In this document: positions 1-11,365 of the stretch, one piece after another | Numbering within the stretch: the stretch's first letter is position 1 | Layout: each line of letters opens with the position of its first letter | Origin: Bacteroides sp. 51 | GTDB lineage: Bacteria; Bacteroidota; Bacteroidia; Bacteroidales; Bacteroidaceae | Direction of reading: 5' to 3' | NCBI RefSeq assembly: GCF_010500965.1 | Contig: NZ_QVMI01000019.1 | Span: 1-64,000 of the forward strand | DNA length: 64,000 nucleotides | Made by a program: the position numbers and the translations under genes | Notes under the pieces: generated by a model | What the model was told of the DNA's origin: nothing | The model's input: the letters and a program-made list of their open reading frames with translations, nothing else | Databases searched by the model: none

Positions 1-213
1 ATCACTGTCGCTGTACATAAAATAAAATATTAGAATTATACAGCGCGAAACTAAGAAAAACAGAAATAAACATCAAGACGTCATTTTTGGACGCTTACTG
101 AAGTTCTCCAAATTCTAAGCATATCACTTACAGATAAAACTTGTTTGAGCGACCTCTTTAACAAAACTAATTTCAAAAATATCAAAGAACGAAGCGGTTC
201 AAGTGAACCAAAT
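1..213. other. AT-rich stretch at left edge, no gene seen
   Basis: This stretch lies downstream of the flippase gene in the direction of the capsule operon. It is AT-rich and has stops in all frames. I see no convincing coding frame or hairpin terminator. It is probably the gap before the next capsule biosynthesis gene, which would lie outside the window. Confidence 0.4.
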
Positions 214-1770
214 TTATTTAATTTTTAATCGTCCACTTTTTAGTGGACAGTAGTGAAATAATTTAATTATAATATATTTTTCACTTGATTCTAGAAGGAA
301 TAAATATATAAATAGAACTAAGCTCAATATTGTTATAATAATCATGGATATTAATCGAGTAAAGCCCTCTTCTAAAAAAAAATAAGGAATAACATTTACA
401 GTTACGACAAATAATGTGATTTTAAGAACTGGCAATAAAACATTCTTAAAATATTTCTGATAGCTATATGCTACTTGATTATGAATATCATATAAACTAT
501 ATGCAACATACAACAACTGCATTATTACCTGTACAACTATGGGGATAATTGGTTCTGGAAAACATTTCAATAAAACATAAGATATAGGTAAGGAAGATAA
601 AGTTATAAACCTACCGTAAACCTGTATATTTCTTATTTTTCCGGTTGCATTTGCTACCAGCCATAGTGGATTGCCAAAAACACCAAATATAGATTCAAGC
701 ATTATTAATTGGGTAAATACAACTGTGTATTTAGGTACGTTTTTTAACCACAAAGTCAAAACATACTCTGTATTAGATAGTAATGGAATAGTGAGAAAAA
801 GCATTAAAATATATGAATACACAGAACTTTTTTCTAGTAATCGATTCATAAAGCCTGTATCTTCAGTTGTATAAGCTTTTATTATTTGAGGTTTTATTGC
901 AACAAATAAGTTTTCGGTTAATCGAGTTATTGCAGCATTGACCTGCATTGCTATCGCACGAGCTGCATTGGCCATCGGTCCAAAAAAGATGTTCAGAATA
1001 ACATTTATCCCTTGTATTCCAATAGACCACGAAAAACAGCCAAACAAGTTATACCCTATGAAATGAAACAATTCATTTACAAGGGCTTTATTCCAATAAA
1101 CACCAATTCTGCATTCTTCAAACCTTCTAACACAGTAGAAAATATAGAACAAAAAAATTATAATTGAAATAGCAGATAAGAGTGCTGAATATAGGATCAA
1201 ACGGTCAATAGTAGTAACAGTAAGTAATAAAAAAACAATCAATAATTTCGCAATAGCTTCAAACAATCCAAGATAAGCGTAAACAGACATTTGTTCACGT
1301 GCTACAATAGCACTAATAAAGGACACTTGATTAATAGCAACAAATATATTAATCATTGAAAAGTGAAAGACCCATTGAACTGCTACAATTCTATCTGTTG
1401 GTATTGTCAATTTATTCAAGACAAACCAAAGCCCAACAGATTCTCCAATAAGAAGGACAGCAACTGAAAATATAAAATAGAGAACAACACTTTGTTTAAA
1501 AACATTTCGAGTCTCCATTAAGTCATTTTTCCCTAAACCAATATTTAAATAACGTTGAGTTGCATTTGACAAACTAGAAATAAAAAAAGCTAAAAAGGAA
1601 ACAACTCCACCGACAACATTATAAATGCCAAAATCTTCTACCCCTAAGACTTCTAATATTATACGTGAAGTATACAAAGAGACCAACATAACCAGAACCA
1701 TACGAATGTAAAGCATTAAAGTATTTTTTGCTATACGATGAGTTCTTCCTGTATAAATATCCTTTCCCAT
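214..1770 (-). CDS. Wzx-type polysaccharide flippase (MOP superfamily)
   Basis: This 518-residue integral membrane protein has about 12-14 hydrophobic segments spread along its length and a short basic N-terminus (MGKDIYTGRTHRIAKNTL). The segment RIILEVLGVEDFGIYNVVGG is typical of the oligosaccharide flippases that move undecaprenyl-linked capsule or O-antigen repeat units across the inner membrane. It is the third gene of a minus-strand operon, 35 bp downstream of upxZ, which is the usual early position for a flippase in Bacteroides capsule loci. Codons are AT-rich compared with the glycan-degradation genes to the right, as is common for variable capsule genes. Family assignment is firm; the glycan it carries cannot be told from this sequence. 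Confidence 0.88.
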   Translation of the reverse strand: MGKDIYTGRTHRIAKNTLMLYIRMVLVMLVSLYTSRIILEVLGVEDFGIYNVVGGVVSFLAFFISSLSNATQRYLNIGLGKNDLMETRNVFKQSVVLYFIFSVAVLLIGESVGLWFVLNKLTIPTDRIVAVQWVFHFSMINIFVAINQVSFISAIVAREQMSVYAYLGLFEAIAKLLIVFLLLTVTTIDRLILYSALLSAISIIIFLFYIFYCVRRFEECRIGVYWNKALVNELFHFIGYNLFGCFSWSIGIQGINVILNIFFGPMANAARAIAMQVNAAITRLTENLFVAIKPQIIKAYTTEDTGFMNRLLEKSSVYSYILMLFLTIPLLSNTEYVLTLWLKNVPKYTVVFTQLIMLESIFGVFGNPLWLVANATGKIRNIQVYGRFITLSSLPISYVLLKCFPEPIIPIVVQVIMQLLYVAYSLYDIHNQVAYSYQKYFKNVLLPVLKITLFVVTVNVIPYFFLEEGFTRLISMIIITILSLVLFIYLFLLESSEKYIIIKLFHYCPLKSGRLKIK

Positions 1771-1805
1771 TTGCTGGTACTTCTTTTATAAAATTACCCT
1801 TTTTG

Positions 1806-2285
1806 TCACTCCTCTACCTCACTCCATGGATACGGATTCTCCTCCAAATTCCTCAAATCCTCTATTACTTCTCGCTCCTCTTCTGGTAACTTTTTATATC
1901 CCCAGCTATCAATTATCCTATGCGCCTCCAGCGCCAATTCCTCATCAAACACTTCAGCATAACATGCCACTAACAGCCTACATTTTAATAAATTTGCTGG
2001 CAGCTGCTCCAACACTTCCCAACTACGATCCAGTATGGACTGTATCTTCTCGTCTTTATCTCCATGGTTGCAAAGAGTGGCTTTATATCCAGCTAGCAAA
2101 GCAACACAAAGCGATGCTTCTTCCTCGGCAGTACTACCGTACTTGAAAATCAAAGCCTCGACTTGTTGGTAAACCTCAATATTAAGTTGACTAAAACGAT
2201 CTACGTAAATGGGCTCGCCATTTACACCGAGATACAAAAGTTCATGAGCTGTTTGGTAAAGCTCGTTGATTTTAGATTGTAACAT
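1806..2285 (-). CDS. upxZ: UpxZ family capsule transcription inhibitor
   Basis: This 159-residue, acidic, mostly helical soluble protein has no membrane segment. Its position directly after upxY (29 bp gap) and before the flippase, its size, and its N-terminus (LQSKINELYQTAHELLYLG) fit the UpxZ family. In Bacteroides fragilis, UpxZ proteins are known to inhibit UpxY antiterminators of other capsule loci, so that one capsule operon is fully transcribed at a time. The trans-inhibition role here is inferred from the family. The gene would be expressed only when the upstream invertible promoter is in the ON orientation. Confidence 0.85.
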   Translation of the reverse strand: MLQSKINELYQTAHELLYLGVNGEPIYVDRFSQLNIEVYQQVEALIFKYGSTAEEEASLCVALLAGYKATLCNHGDKDEKIQSILDRSWEVLEQLPANLLKCRLLVACYAEVFDEELALEAHRIIDSWGYKKLPEEEREVIEDLRNLEENPYPWSEVEE

Positions 2286-2314
2286 TCAGAATGAGAGTTG
2301 AATATTTGATTTTC

Positions 2315-2866
2315 TTATAATTGATTTTCAATGCATTCAATCAGAGAGGGATGAACGAAAGCCGTAGCCACAGCCATCACACCCTGTATGGAAACAACAA
2401 CGCGACGATCGCCCTTTACACGAAGAAATATACCCTCTACCCCTTCGAAAATACCACCAGTGATGCGGACACGATCGCCTTTTTGTGCTCCACTATCAAC
2501 AGAAGGTAAATAAACAACGTGCTGGTCGTAATTGCCGGCAACGGCTATGAAATACTGCATCTGAACTTCAGGAATAGTAATGGGTTGACGGGTTTCGCGA
2601 TCCATAATGTAACGCAATGGAAGTGCTACTGCATTTCTCTCTTTTATTTCGTCAATCTTCCGACGGGTAGAACGAATAAACACCAGATTGTGCACGGCGG
2701 GAACTAATTTGCGAATGCGCTGACCGTTCCTTACCACGTACTCATAACGCATAGGAACAAAGTTTTCGATATGTTCCTGATCCAAATGGTTCTTTAATGC
2801 TAACTCCCGACTATAAGTGATACGCAAAGCATACCATTTTAATTGAGAATTATTCTCTTGGCTCAT
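2315..2866 (-). CDS. upxY: UpxY family NusG-like capsule antiterminator
   Basis: This NusG/RfaH-like protein has about 183 residues when started at the internal ATG at 2866 (MSQENNSQLKWYALRITYSR). A longer in-frame start at 2998 would add 44 residues unlike the family, so I chose the inner one. The NusG N-terminal fold is seen in KWYALRITYSRELALKNHLD. The C-terminal KOW-like segment includes GDRVRITGGIFEGVEGIFLR. UpxY proteins prevent premature termination in the leader of their own capsule operon. It is the first gene of the operon, behind a leader of about 270 bases and the invertible promoter at 3128-3338. Family is clear; locus specificity is inferred from position. Confidence 0.9.
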   Translation of the reverse strand: MSQENNSQLKWYALRITYSRELALKNHLDQEHIENFVPMRYEYVVRNGQRIRKLVPAVHNLVFIRSTRRKIDEIKERNAVALPLRYIMDRETRQPITIPEVQMQYFIAVAGNYDQHVVYLPSVDSGAQKGDRVRITGGIFEGVEGIFLRVKGDRRVVVSIQGVMAVATAFVHPSLIECIENQL

Positions 2867-3127
2867 ATTATACGTGTGTTTGCCGATATACAATCTGTTT
2901 GCGAAAAGGATATTCCTTGGGGACACCGGAATAAAGAAAATCCTTTCCCGGTTAAAACGTAAATCAATGATATTGAATCCTATACGTTCAAATACCAATA
3001 TAAAATTCCCCTATCGCAGGAAGAACAAATATCGGCAGGCAGCGAGGTGCTACGCCCAAGTTCTATGTATCAAAACATTTGGAAGCTCTGAAGAAAGCAA
3101 AGTACTATATCCACTTTATTGAGCAAC
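2867..3127 (-). promoter_or_regulatory. Untranslated leader of the capsule operon
   Basis: About 260-270 transcribed bases separate the invertible promoter from the chosen upxY start. Known UpxY proteins act on the 5' leader of their own operon, so this is where an antitermination signal would sit. I see no simple strong hairpin with a T-run. The longer upxY frame runs through the first 130 bases but looks non-coding. The role is inferred from family knowledge and position. Confidence 0.45.
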
Positions 3128-3338
3128 AAACGTTCGTTTGATGGCACAAAGGTATTTTATTTTGTTTGATTGAGCAAAGAAACGAATACGTAATTTTAAA
3201 ACGGTACTAAAAAAAGCTATACAAGTGCTTATAATCAATGCCTTAATGAAATAATAAATGAGTCTTCTTTACTAAGTGTTTTCTATTTCATCAGAGGGTC
3301 TGACCCATGCTTAAAACCTGCCCATCAAACGAACGTTT
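3128..3338. repeat. Invertible promoter segment bounded by 17-bp inverted repeats
   Basis: The 17-base arm AAACGTTCGTTTGATGG at 3128-3144 has its exact reverse complement at 3322-3338, enclosing 177 bp. The core AAACGTTCGT matches the ARACGTTCGT-type target of the Mpi serine recombinase that flips capsule promoters in Bacteroides fragilis (family knowledge). A good promoter lies just inside the left arm and fires left into upxY, so the sequenced orientation is ON. The recombinase itself is not in this window. Confidence 0.9.
3147..3178 (-). promoter_or_regulatory. Capsule operon promoter, ON orientation
   Basis: On the minus strand the -33 box TTTG (3175-3178) and -7 box TACCTTTG (3147-3154) are separated by 20 bases. 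This matches the Bacteroides consensus TTTG / TAnnTTTG with 19-21 spacing. Transcription would start close to the left inverted repeat and run toward upxY. Confidence 0.8.
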
Positions 3339-3614
3339 ATTCCCCACCTGTATTTAATTCCAAAACAATTTACATCATTTCCATCATCTGCATAATATAA
3401 TACACGCGCATATACACACGCGCCCACGTGCGCATACGCTCGTAATCTCTTTTTAATCAGCCTTTTTGTGTTACACTAATAGAGGGTAGCTCCCTACCCT
3501 ACACACAATACATGTAACACAAAAAAGAAAAAAAGGAAACATATACGCGCGTATGCGAGAAAATCACTTAATAAATCTTAATTTTGAGCCGTTTAAATAT
3601 TTTAAATTAGAATT
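3339..3614. other. Gap between the invertible promoter and the small gene
   Basis: No gene is seen here. The stretch begins with an AT-rich part, is dominated by a nested palindrome at 3431-3557 (listed separately), and ends in AT-rich sequence that should hold the promoter of the small gene at 3615/3710. No clear TAnnTTTG box was found. Confidence 0.4.
3431..3557. repeat. Large nested imperfect palindrome
   Basis: Three pairs of arms share one centre near 3492-3494. They are CGCATACGC (3431-3439) with GCGTATGCG (3549-3557), TTTTTGTGTTACA (3463-3475) with TGTAACACAAAAA (3513-3525), and AGGGTAG (3483-3489) with CTACCCT (3494-3500) around a CTCC loop. The intervening purine and pyrimidine tracts are also partly complementary. 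It could be a terminator, an extruding cruciform or a protein target; the function is unknown. Confidence 0.7.
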
Positions 3615-3709
3615 ATGAATCAAAAAAATCTAAGAACGGCACCGTCGTTTATGCAAAAGGAGAGTCGTATGTAGTTATCGTTTATCGGGAGGACGATGAA
3701 GCAACGCGA

Positions 3710-3973
3710 GTGTTAAACCTCATAGAAGCCACGAACGAAAGAATCGTGATACATGCTGATAGAGTGAATGTTATGAAATTCTTTATTGATCTATTGCAAC
3801 TAAAGAGAAAGGAGAAGAATCAGAAGAGCGTGCAAAAGCTGGCACAGATGCTCGATTTTTTCTTCGACTTCCGAAATCTCAAAAGACCAGATCAGAGTAT
3901 AAAGCTGCAATCTATTGTAACTGAGATACATAACACCCTACTTAGCGAGGAAGAGAAAAAGGCAAATAACTAA
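3710..3973 (+). CDS. Small hypothetical protein, probably 5'-truncated by a frameshift
   Basis: The open frame from the GTG at 3710 gives 87 residues rich in charged helices, ending EEEKKANN. The same frame is open and protein-like back to 3611, reading KNGTVVYAKGESYVVIVYRE just upstream, but has no usable start there. An ATG at 3615 lies one frame off, and a run of seven A at 3622-3628 separates them. One extra A would join the ATG to this frame and give a protein of about 119-120 residues. So this is either a phase-variable or decayed gene, or a base-calling error. Function is not recognised. A hairpin terminator follows at 3993. Confidence 0.55.
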   Translation: MLNLIEATNERIVIHADRVNVMKFFIDLLQLKRKEKNQKSVQKLAQMLDFFFDFRNLKRPDQSIKLQSIVTEIHNTLLSEEEKKANN

Positions 3974-3992
3974 TAATCAAAATCTTAGACAG

Positions 3993-4027
3993 ATAGTCCG
4001 CTCAGAAGCAAAAGCGGACTATTTTTA
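3993..4027 (+). terminator. Rho-independent terminator
   Basis: The stem ATAGTCCGCT (3993-4002) pairs exactly with AGCGGACTAT (4013-4022) around a 10-base loop and runs into TTTTT. It lies 20 bp after the stop of the small gene and before the VirE-like gene. Confidence 0.85.
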
Positions 4028-4101
4028 TATCCCATCTTTATACCTCACCTTTGCCAACAATTCGGAATAACCCGAATCCAAAACAAACAAAAAACAAAGC
4101 T

Positions 4102-6273
4102 ATGAATCAACAACCAGTAACCACATACAGTGGTTTCAGTAAAGTGTCGGGGAATATAACCCTCGCAGAGTTTTTTAATCTCATTAGTGGCTCTACCTAC
4201 GAGCACCTCATTCAAAAAATCGGCTGGCTCGTACAAGCCGGAAAAACCAAGGAGGCCGGAAATGTAAAACGGCAACTCCCCTTTTTCACCATCACAGCCC
4301 ACTACCAGAAAAACAGACTTCCGGAGAGCATTGCCGGATACAATGACCTGATCACTATCGACATTGACGGACTGACTGATGAGCAAGTCGCTACGCTACG
4401 CCCGATTATCGAACAGGATGCCGCCACCATAGGCAGTTTCCTCACCGCCAAACAACACGGCTACAAGATCATTGCGCATCTGGTCAGCGCATCCGTCGAA
4501 AAGCTACGAAAAAAAATCCTCTCTGCCGAAACCATAACTTACGAACAGCTGGAAGAGTACCACGAAAAAGTTTATGAACTCACCCGTCGGCATTACGAAG
4601 ACATACTCCAGGTAGAAGTAGATACCAGCGGGAAAGACATCTCGCGTGGAGTCTTTGCGTCATACGACCCGTTGGCATTCTTCTCACCCGAACGATTAGC
4701 CGGAGTCCGACCGCTTACTGCAAAAATCATTGCACCGGAATCGGCACCCAAGCGAAAGCGGAAAACGACATCGGAGAAAGTAGCACCTACCACTGATACA
4801 ATTACGGCAACCGGACAAAGCACCACCGACATCAGCCCCATCACCCAACTGGAGTTCAACAAATGCGTAGCTTCCGTACGTCGCACGATACGCTACGAAG
4901 AAGGAACTCACAACCCGTTTCTTTTCGCCCTGGGAAACAAATGTTTCAAACGCGGATTGGATGAAGCCGAAGTCAAACTACTGGCAGCACATCGATTTGG
5001 CGATAATGGAAAATGGGATACGGATACACCCATCAGCAATGGATATACCTATATCAGCAAAACCGAAAAAGCAGAACTAGAGAAAGAAAACCGCAAACCG
5101 GTTATTGAAGAGGTTAAAACATTTCTCGGCGAACGGTACCGTTTCCGCCGTAACACCTTACTCGAACGACTGGAATTCAAGGAGATATCACCCGATGCCC
5201 CGGTCAAAGAGTATCGAACGATGGCAATCAAAGACCTGAATACCATATTCCTGCGACTCAGCGAATCGGGTATATCCTACACCTTCGGCAACCTGAAAAC
5301 CATTATTGATTCGGACTATGCAACACCGTTCGACCCTTTTCTCGATTATTTCAACGCGCTCCTCCCCTGGGATGGAATAACAGACCATATTGCTCTACTA
5401 GCCGACACCGTACAAACCACCGATCGGTCTTACTGGCATAAAGTGTTCCGCCGCTGGTTAGTGGGTATGGTGCGTTGTGCTATGGGAACACAAGACATCA
5501 ACCAGCAAGTCCTGCTGCTCTACGGTCAGCAAGGCAAAGGCAAGAGTAGCTGGATACGCAACCTCCTGCCACCCCAATTACGCGAGTACTACTGCAACGG
5601 TATGATAGACCCGGCAAAAAACGACAATATGTTACGACTATCCAACCGCATACTTATCGACATGGAAGAATTCGAAGGAGCTAAGCCAGCCGACATAGCC
5701 GAACTGAAGCGCATCACCTCCCAAAGCAGTGTCGTCCTGAGAAAACCCTACGATATTCAAGAGCGAACCTATCCACGCAGGGCATCCTTCATTGGAAGCA
5801 CCAACAATACCCGGTTTCTAAGTGACATTAGCGGATCTCGCCGTTTCATGGTAGTACAGGCTACGGAAATAAATTATCGAACAAAGATCAACTACGAAGG
5901 GCTATATGCCCAAGTGATGTACCTCATCGAAAATGGCTTCCAGCATTGGTTTGAAGGTGAAGAAATAAATATCATTAATCAGCGGAACGAACAGCATCGT
6001 ATGAAGGACCCATTAGAGGAAAATCTGTATGTGTATTACCGTCCCGCCACCCCGACCGATTACATGGTGAAGTGGAAACCAGCCGCAGCCATACTCTCCT
6101 ACTTAGGCGGAGCAGGACGCACACAAGTCAATGCGCAATCACAACAACTCCTGATACAGGTACTGGAACGGGATGGGTTCATGAAACGAGTGAATGAACA
6201 TGGCATCACGGAGTATGGGGTGATTGTACTCACGATGGATGAAGTGGAAAATAATGCCAAAAGAATAGAATAG
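4102..6273 (+). CDS. VirE-type protein: BT4734-like N-terminal domain plus P-loop ATPase
   Basis: The protein has 723 residues from the ATG at 4102 (MNQQPVTTYSGFSKVSGNIT); a TTG start 51 bases upstream is less likely. Residues about 15-240 resemble the VirE N-terminal/BT4734 domain, with the acidic segment ITIDIDGLTDEQ. A low-complexity linker follows. A virulence-associated-E ATPase region follows, with Walker A GQQGKGKS near residue 475, Walker B RILIDMEEFEG near 517 and a sensor/arginine region FIGSTNNTRFL with SGSRRF. Such proteins are primase/helicase-like and are found on mobile elements and beside Bacteroides capsule loci with DUF4248 and HU genes, as here. A DNA-replication-like role is inferred; no experimental function is known to me. 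Confidence 0.85.
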   Translation: MNQQPVTTYSGFSKVSGNITLAEFFNLISGSTYEHLIQKIGWLVQAGKTKEAGNVKRQLPFFTITAHYQKNRLPESIAGYNDLITIDIDGLTDEQVATLRPIIEQDAATIGSFLTAKQHGYKIIAHLVSASVEKLRKKILSAETITYEQLEEYHEKVYELTRRHYEDILQVEVDTSGKDISRGVFASYDPLAFFSPERLAGVRPLTAKIIAPESAPKRKRKTTSEKVAPTTDTITATGQSTTDISPITQLEFNKCVASVRRTIRYEEGTHNPFLFALGNKCFKRGLDEAEVKLLAAHRFGDNGKWDTDTPISNGYTYISKTEKAELEKENRKPVIEEVKTFLGERYRFRRNTLLERLEFKEISPDAPVKEYRTMAIKDLNTIFLRLSESGISYTFGNLKTIIDSDYATPFDPFLDYFNALLPWDGITDHIALLADTVQTTDRSYWHKVFRRWLVGMVRCAMGTQDINQQVLLLYGQQGKGKSSWIRNLLPPQLREYYCNGMIDPAKNDNMLRLSNRILIDMEEFEGAKPADIAELKRITSQSSVVLRKPYDIQERTYPRRASFIGSTNNTRFLSDISGSRRFMVVQATEINYRTKINYEGLYAQVMYLIENGFQHWFEGEEINIINQRNEQHRMKDPLEENLYVYYRPATPTDYMVKWKPAAAILSYLGGAGRTQVNAQSQQLLIQVLERDGFMKRVNEHGITEYGVIVLTMDEVENNAKRIE

Positions 6274-6310
6274 GTTGGAAAACAGAAATAAATCAACCAC
6301 TTATTTGATT

Positions 6311-6344
6311 ATTACGTTGACTTATTTGCATAAGTCAACGTAAT
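6311..6344. terminator. Perfect 15-bp hairpin between convergent genes
   Basis: ATTACGTTGACTTAT (6311-6325) and ATAAGTCAACGTAAT (6330-6344) are exact reverse complements around TTGC. It lies between the convergent VirE-like and DUF4248 genes and probably works as a bidirectional terminator, although there is no strong T-run on either side. Confidence 0.6.
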
Positions 6345-6378
6345 ATATGTAAAAAATAGAGAATAGTAAAAACTCTCT

Positions 6379-6603
6379 CTAAGGCTCCCCCAAATGCCGG
6401 ACAATCATCGCTACTTCTCTGGGAGTGAATCCCCGGCGATATTTATTATAATTGGCATTATTCAACTCCTCCATTAAGGCAGGATTTGTACGTATCCAAC
6501 GCGATAGAGTTTGCAGGGCCACAGTCAGGCACTCTTGAGGATTGTACAATGCAGCTAATTCTGCTTTGCTATACGCACGGATTTTAAAAGATTCTTCGTT
6601 CAT
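6379..6603 (-). CDS. DUF4248 family protein
   Basis: This small basic protein has 74 residues (NEESFKIRAYSKAELAALYN at the N-terminus). It reads like a helix-turn-helix-type module, with TLSRWIRTNPALMEELNNA and FTPREVAMIVRHLG. In Bacteroides, DUF4248 genes occur next to VirE-like and HU-like genes at capsule loci, which is the setting here. DNA binding is inferred from the sequence style and neighbours. It is divergent from the HU-like gene across a 266-bp AT-rich gap. Confidence 0.75.
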   Translation of the reverse strand: MNEESFKIRAYSKAELAALYNPQECLTVALQTLSRWIRTNPALMEELNNANYNKYRRGFTPREVAMIVRHLGEP

Positions 6604-6869
6604 TTTATGGTCTATTTTAGTATTTATTTATGGTATAAATTTACTAAAAATGGCTCTGATAATCAAATGAATAAATACATAAAATATAACAATTTATCAA
6701 TTATATTTCAATTCCTTTATATCTTATTTTATCCTCTCAAAAACCATCGTAAATCATCAGAAACGAATCCCGGTATTGGAGATAATAATCATATTTGCAT
6801 CGGGTTTGAAACATGAATTAACACTGATCAAGACCCTAATTCAAAATTATTAATTCAAAATTATTTCTT

Positions 6870-7352
6870 ATGCCAGTACCTTACAAGAAAATGCTGAGAA
6901 AGGACCCACGCGATCCGCAAGCAACAGCAAAGTATCACCCAAGATTGGTGACACAGGGCAACAGTGCCGATTTGAACGATATTGCTTATCTGATGAAAGA
7001 GGCCAGTTCGCTTTCATTGGGAGATATCAAGAGTGTACTAACCAACTTTACCGAATGCATGCGTACTTTGCTCTACTCGGGACAATCAGTCCGGATTGCC
7101 GACTTCGGGACTTTTAGCCTGGGAGCACGCACATCGGGCGAGGAAACGGAAAAAGAATGCGGAGTAAAAAACATCAAAACCGTAAAAATCAATTTCCGCG
7201 CAGCAACAAGTGTAAAACCTAGTCTGACATCGACCAGAGCAGGGGATCGAATCAAGTTCTACGATATCAAGACAGGGGTAGTAGAAGATTCAGGAGGCAA
7301 TGCCGGTGGAGACGACGAAGGTGGTGGAGAAGTAGTAGACCCAGGGTTTTAG
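6870..7352 (+). CDS. HU-family DNA-binding protein with acidic-glycine tail
   Basis: The protein has 160 residues. Residues 1-125 follow the HU/IHF-like 'HU-HIG' pattern of Bacteroides: a basic N-terminus (VPYKKMLRKDPRDPQATAKY), a helical segment, then RIADFGTFSLGARTSG and KTVKINFRAATSVKPSL. The last 30 residues are a flexible Gly/Asp/Glu tail. It probably binds and bends DNA. A weak -7-like box CATATTTG lies at 6790-6797. In many Bacteroides cassettes an amidase gene follows; here a GC-rich hairpin repeat and a convergent GH2 gene follow instead, so the amidase is missing. Confidence 0.85.
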   Translation: MPVPYKKMLRKDPRDPQATAKYHPRLVTQGNSADLNDIAYLMKEASSLSLGDIKSVLTNFTECMRTLLYSGQSVRIADFGTFSLGARTSGEETEKECGVKNIKTVKINFRAATSVKPSLTSTRAGDRIKFYDIKTGVVEDSGGNAGGDDEGGGEVVDPGF

Positions 7353-7443
7353 TCTTGTGGAGGGGAGGTATATGGGCTCCCACCACCTCCCCCCTTCGGG
7401 GTACTCCTCCTCTGAAAAGGAGGAGAGTTCTTGCAGCGGCTTT
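7353..7443. repeat. GC-rich palindromic repeat between convergent genes
   Basis: The gap holds a hairpin CTCCTCCT-CTGAAA-AGGAGGAG and a preceding CCCCTTCGGGG hairpin. It is related to the palindrome at 56344-56480. It may also end transcription of the flanking convergent genes. Confidence 0.6.
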
Positions 7444-10773
<3,330 letters not shown>

Positions 10774-10786
10774 CTAAATAGACGAA

Positions 10787-10794
10787 CAAAGATA
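10787..10794 (-). promoter_or_regulatory. Candidate -7 box for the GH2 gene
   Basis: The minus strand reads TATCTTTG, a match to TAnnTTTG, 28 bp before the GH2 start codon. No good TTTG -33 box lies at the right distance, so the promoter is only moderately supported. Confidence 0.5.
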
Positions 10795-10856
10795 CAAAAT
10801 GTACTTATCGAATGGAGAATTGAGAGTTGAGAAGTGAGAATTATAAACGAATTTAT

Positions 10857-10864
10857 TATCTTTG
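10857..10864 (+). promoter_or_regulatory. Candidate -7 box for the HEPN/MNT pair
   Basis: TATCTTTG on the plus strand matches the Bacteroides -7 consensus, 86 bp before the chosen HEPN start. The upstream -33 element is weak. Confidence 0.45.
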
Positions 10865-10950
10865 TATTATTATATAGAGCAAATAATACTATTAGGATAT
10901 TGTATTATGCTATAAGAACAGCATATTATATCATTGAAAAAACGCAGAAT

Positions 10951-11358
10951 ATGAAAGACAGCTTTACAGAAGAAGAAAGAAAAGATATTATCAATTATCG
11001 GCTAAAGCGCTCGCATGAGACACTGCATGCCGCTGATGTCATGATAAATGCCGAGGAGTTTCATTCCGCAGTCAACCGTCTTTATTATGCTTGTTATTAT
11101 GCTCTTAGTGCTTTGCTGATTAAATACAAGATTAACACAGGAACACATCATGGAGCTAAATCTCGTTTTGGTGAACATTTCATTATGACCGGACGTATTG
11201 AAAAAAAGTATTCCATATTCTATTCACAGCTTTTTAATAGCCGTAATGAGGGTGACTATGATGATTTTGTATATTTCGACCAAGAAACAGTCACAGACTA
11301 TCGAACAAGAGCGAAAGAGTTTTTAGAAGTAATAGAAAGAAATATTCACAATTTGTAA
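10951..11358 (+). CDS. HEPN domain protein of a HEPN/MNT pair
   Basis: This helical protein has 135 residues. It starts at MKDSFTEEERKDIINYRLKR (ATG at 10951); an in-frame upstream start would add a non-conserved hydrophobic stretch. The motifs AVNRLYYACYYALSALL and SRNEGDYDDFVYF are typical of PF05168-type HEPN proteins. HEPN proteins are often RNases or toxins paired with a minimal nucleotidyltransferase, which follows after 7 bp. The pair is most simply read as a type VII-like toxin-antitoxin module in which the MNT partner modifies and silences HEPN. I do not see a clear R-x4-H catalytic motif, so RNase activity is uncertain. Confidence 0.85.
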   Translation: MKDSFTEEERKDIINYRLKRSHETLHAADVMINAEEFHSAVNRLYYACYYALSALLIKYKINTGTHHGAKSRFGEHFIMTGRIEKKYSIFYSQLFNSRNEGDYDDFVYFDQETVTDYRTRAKEFLEVIERNIHNL

Positions 11359-11365
11359 TTTGGTT

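Noticed and set aside
2867-2998. Longer start for UpxY
   Set aside because: The family begins near the internal MSQENNSQLKWYAL; the extra 44 residues are basic and hydrophobic leader-like sequence inside the untranslated leader.
6607-6816. Small plus-strand frame before the HU-like gene
   Set aside because: It is AT-rich and overlaps the divergent promoter region; the sequence is not convincing as a protein.
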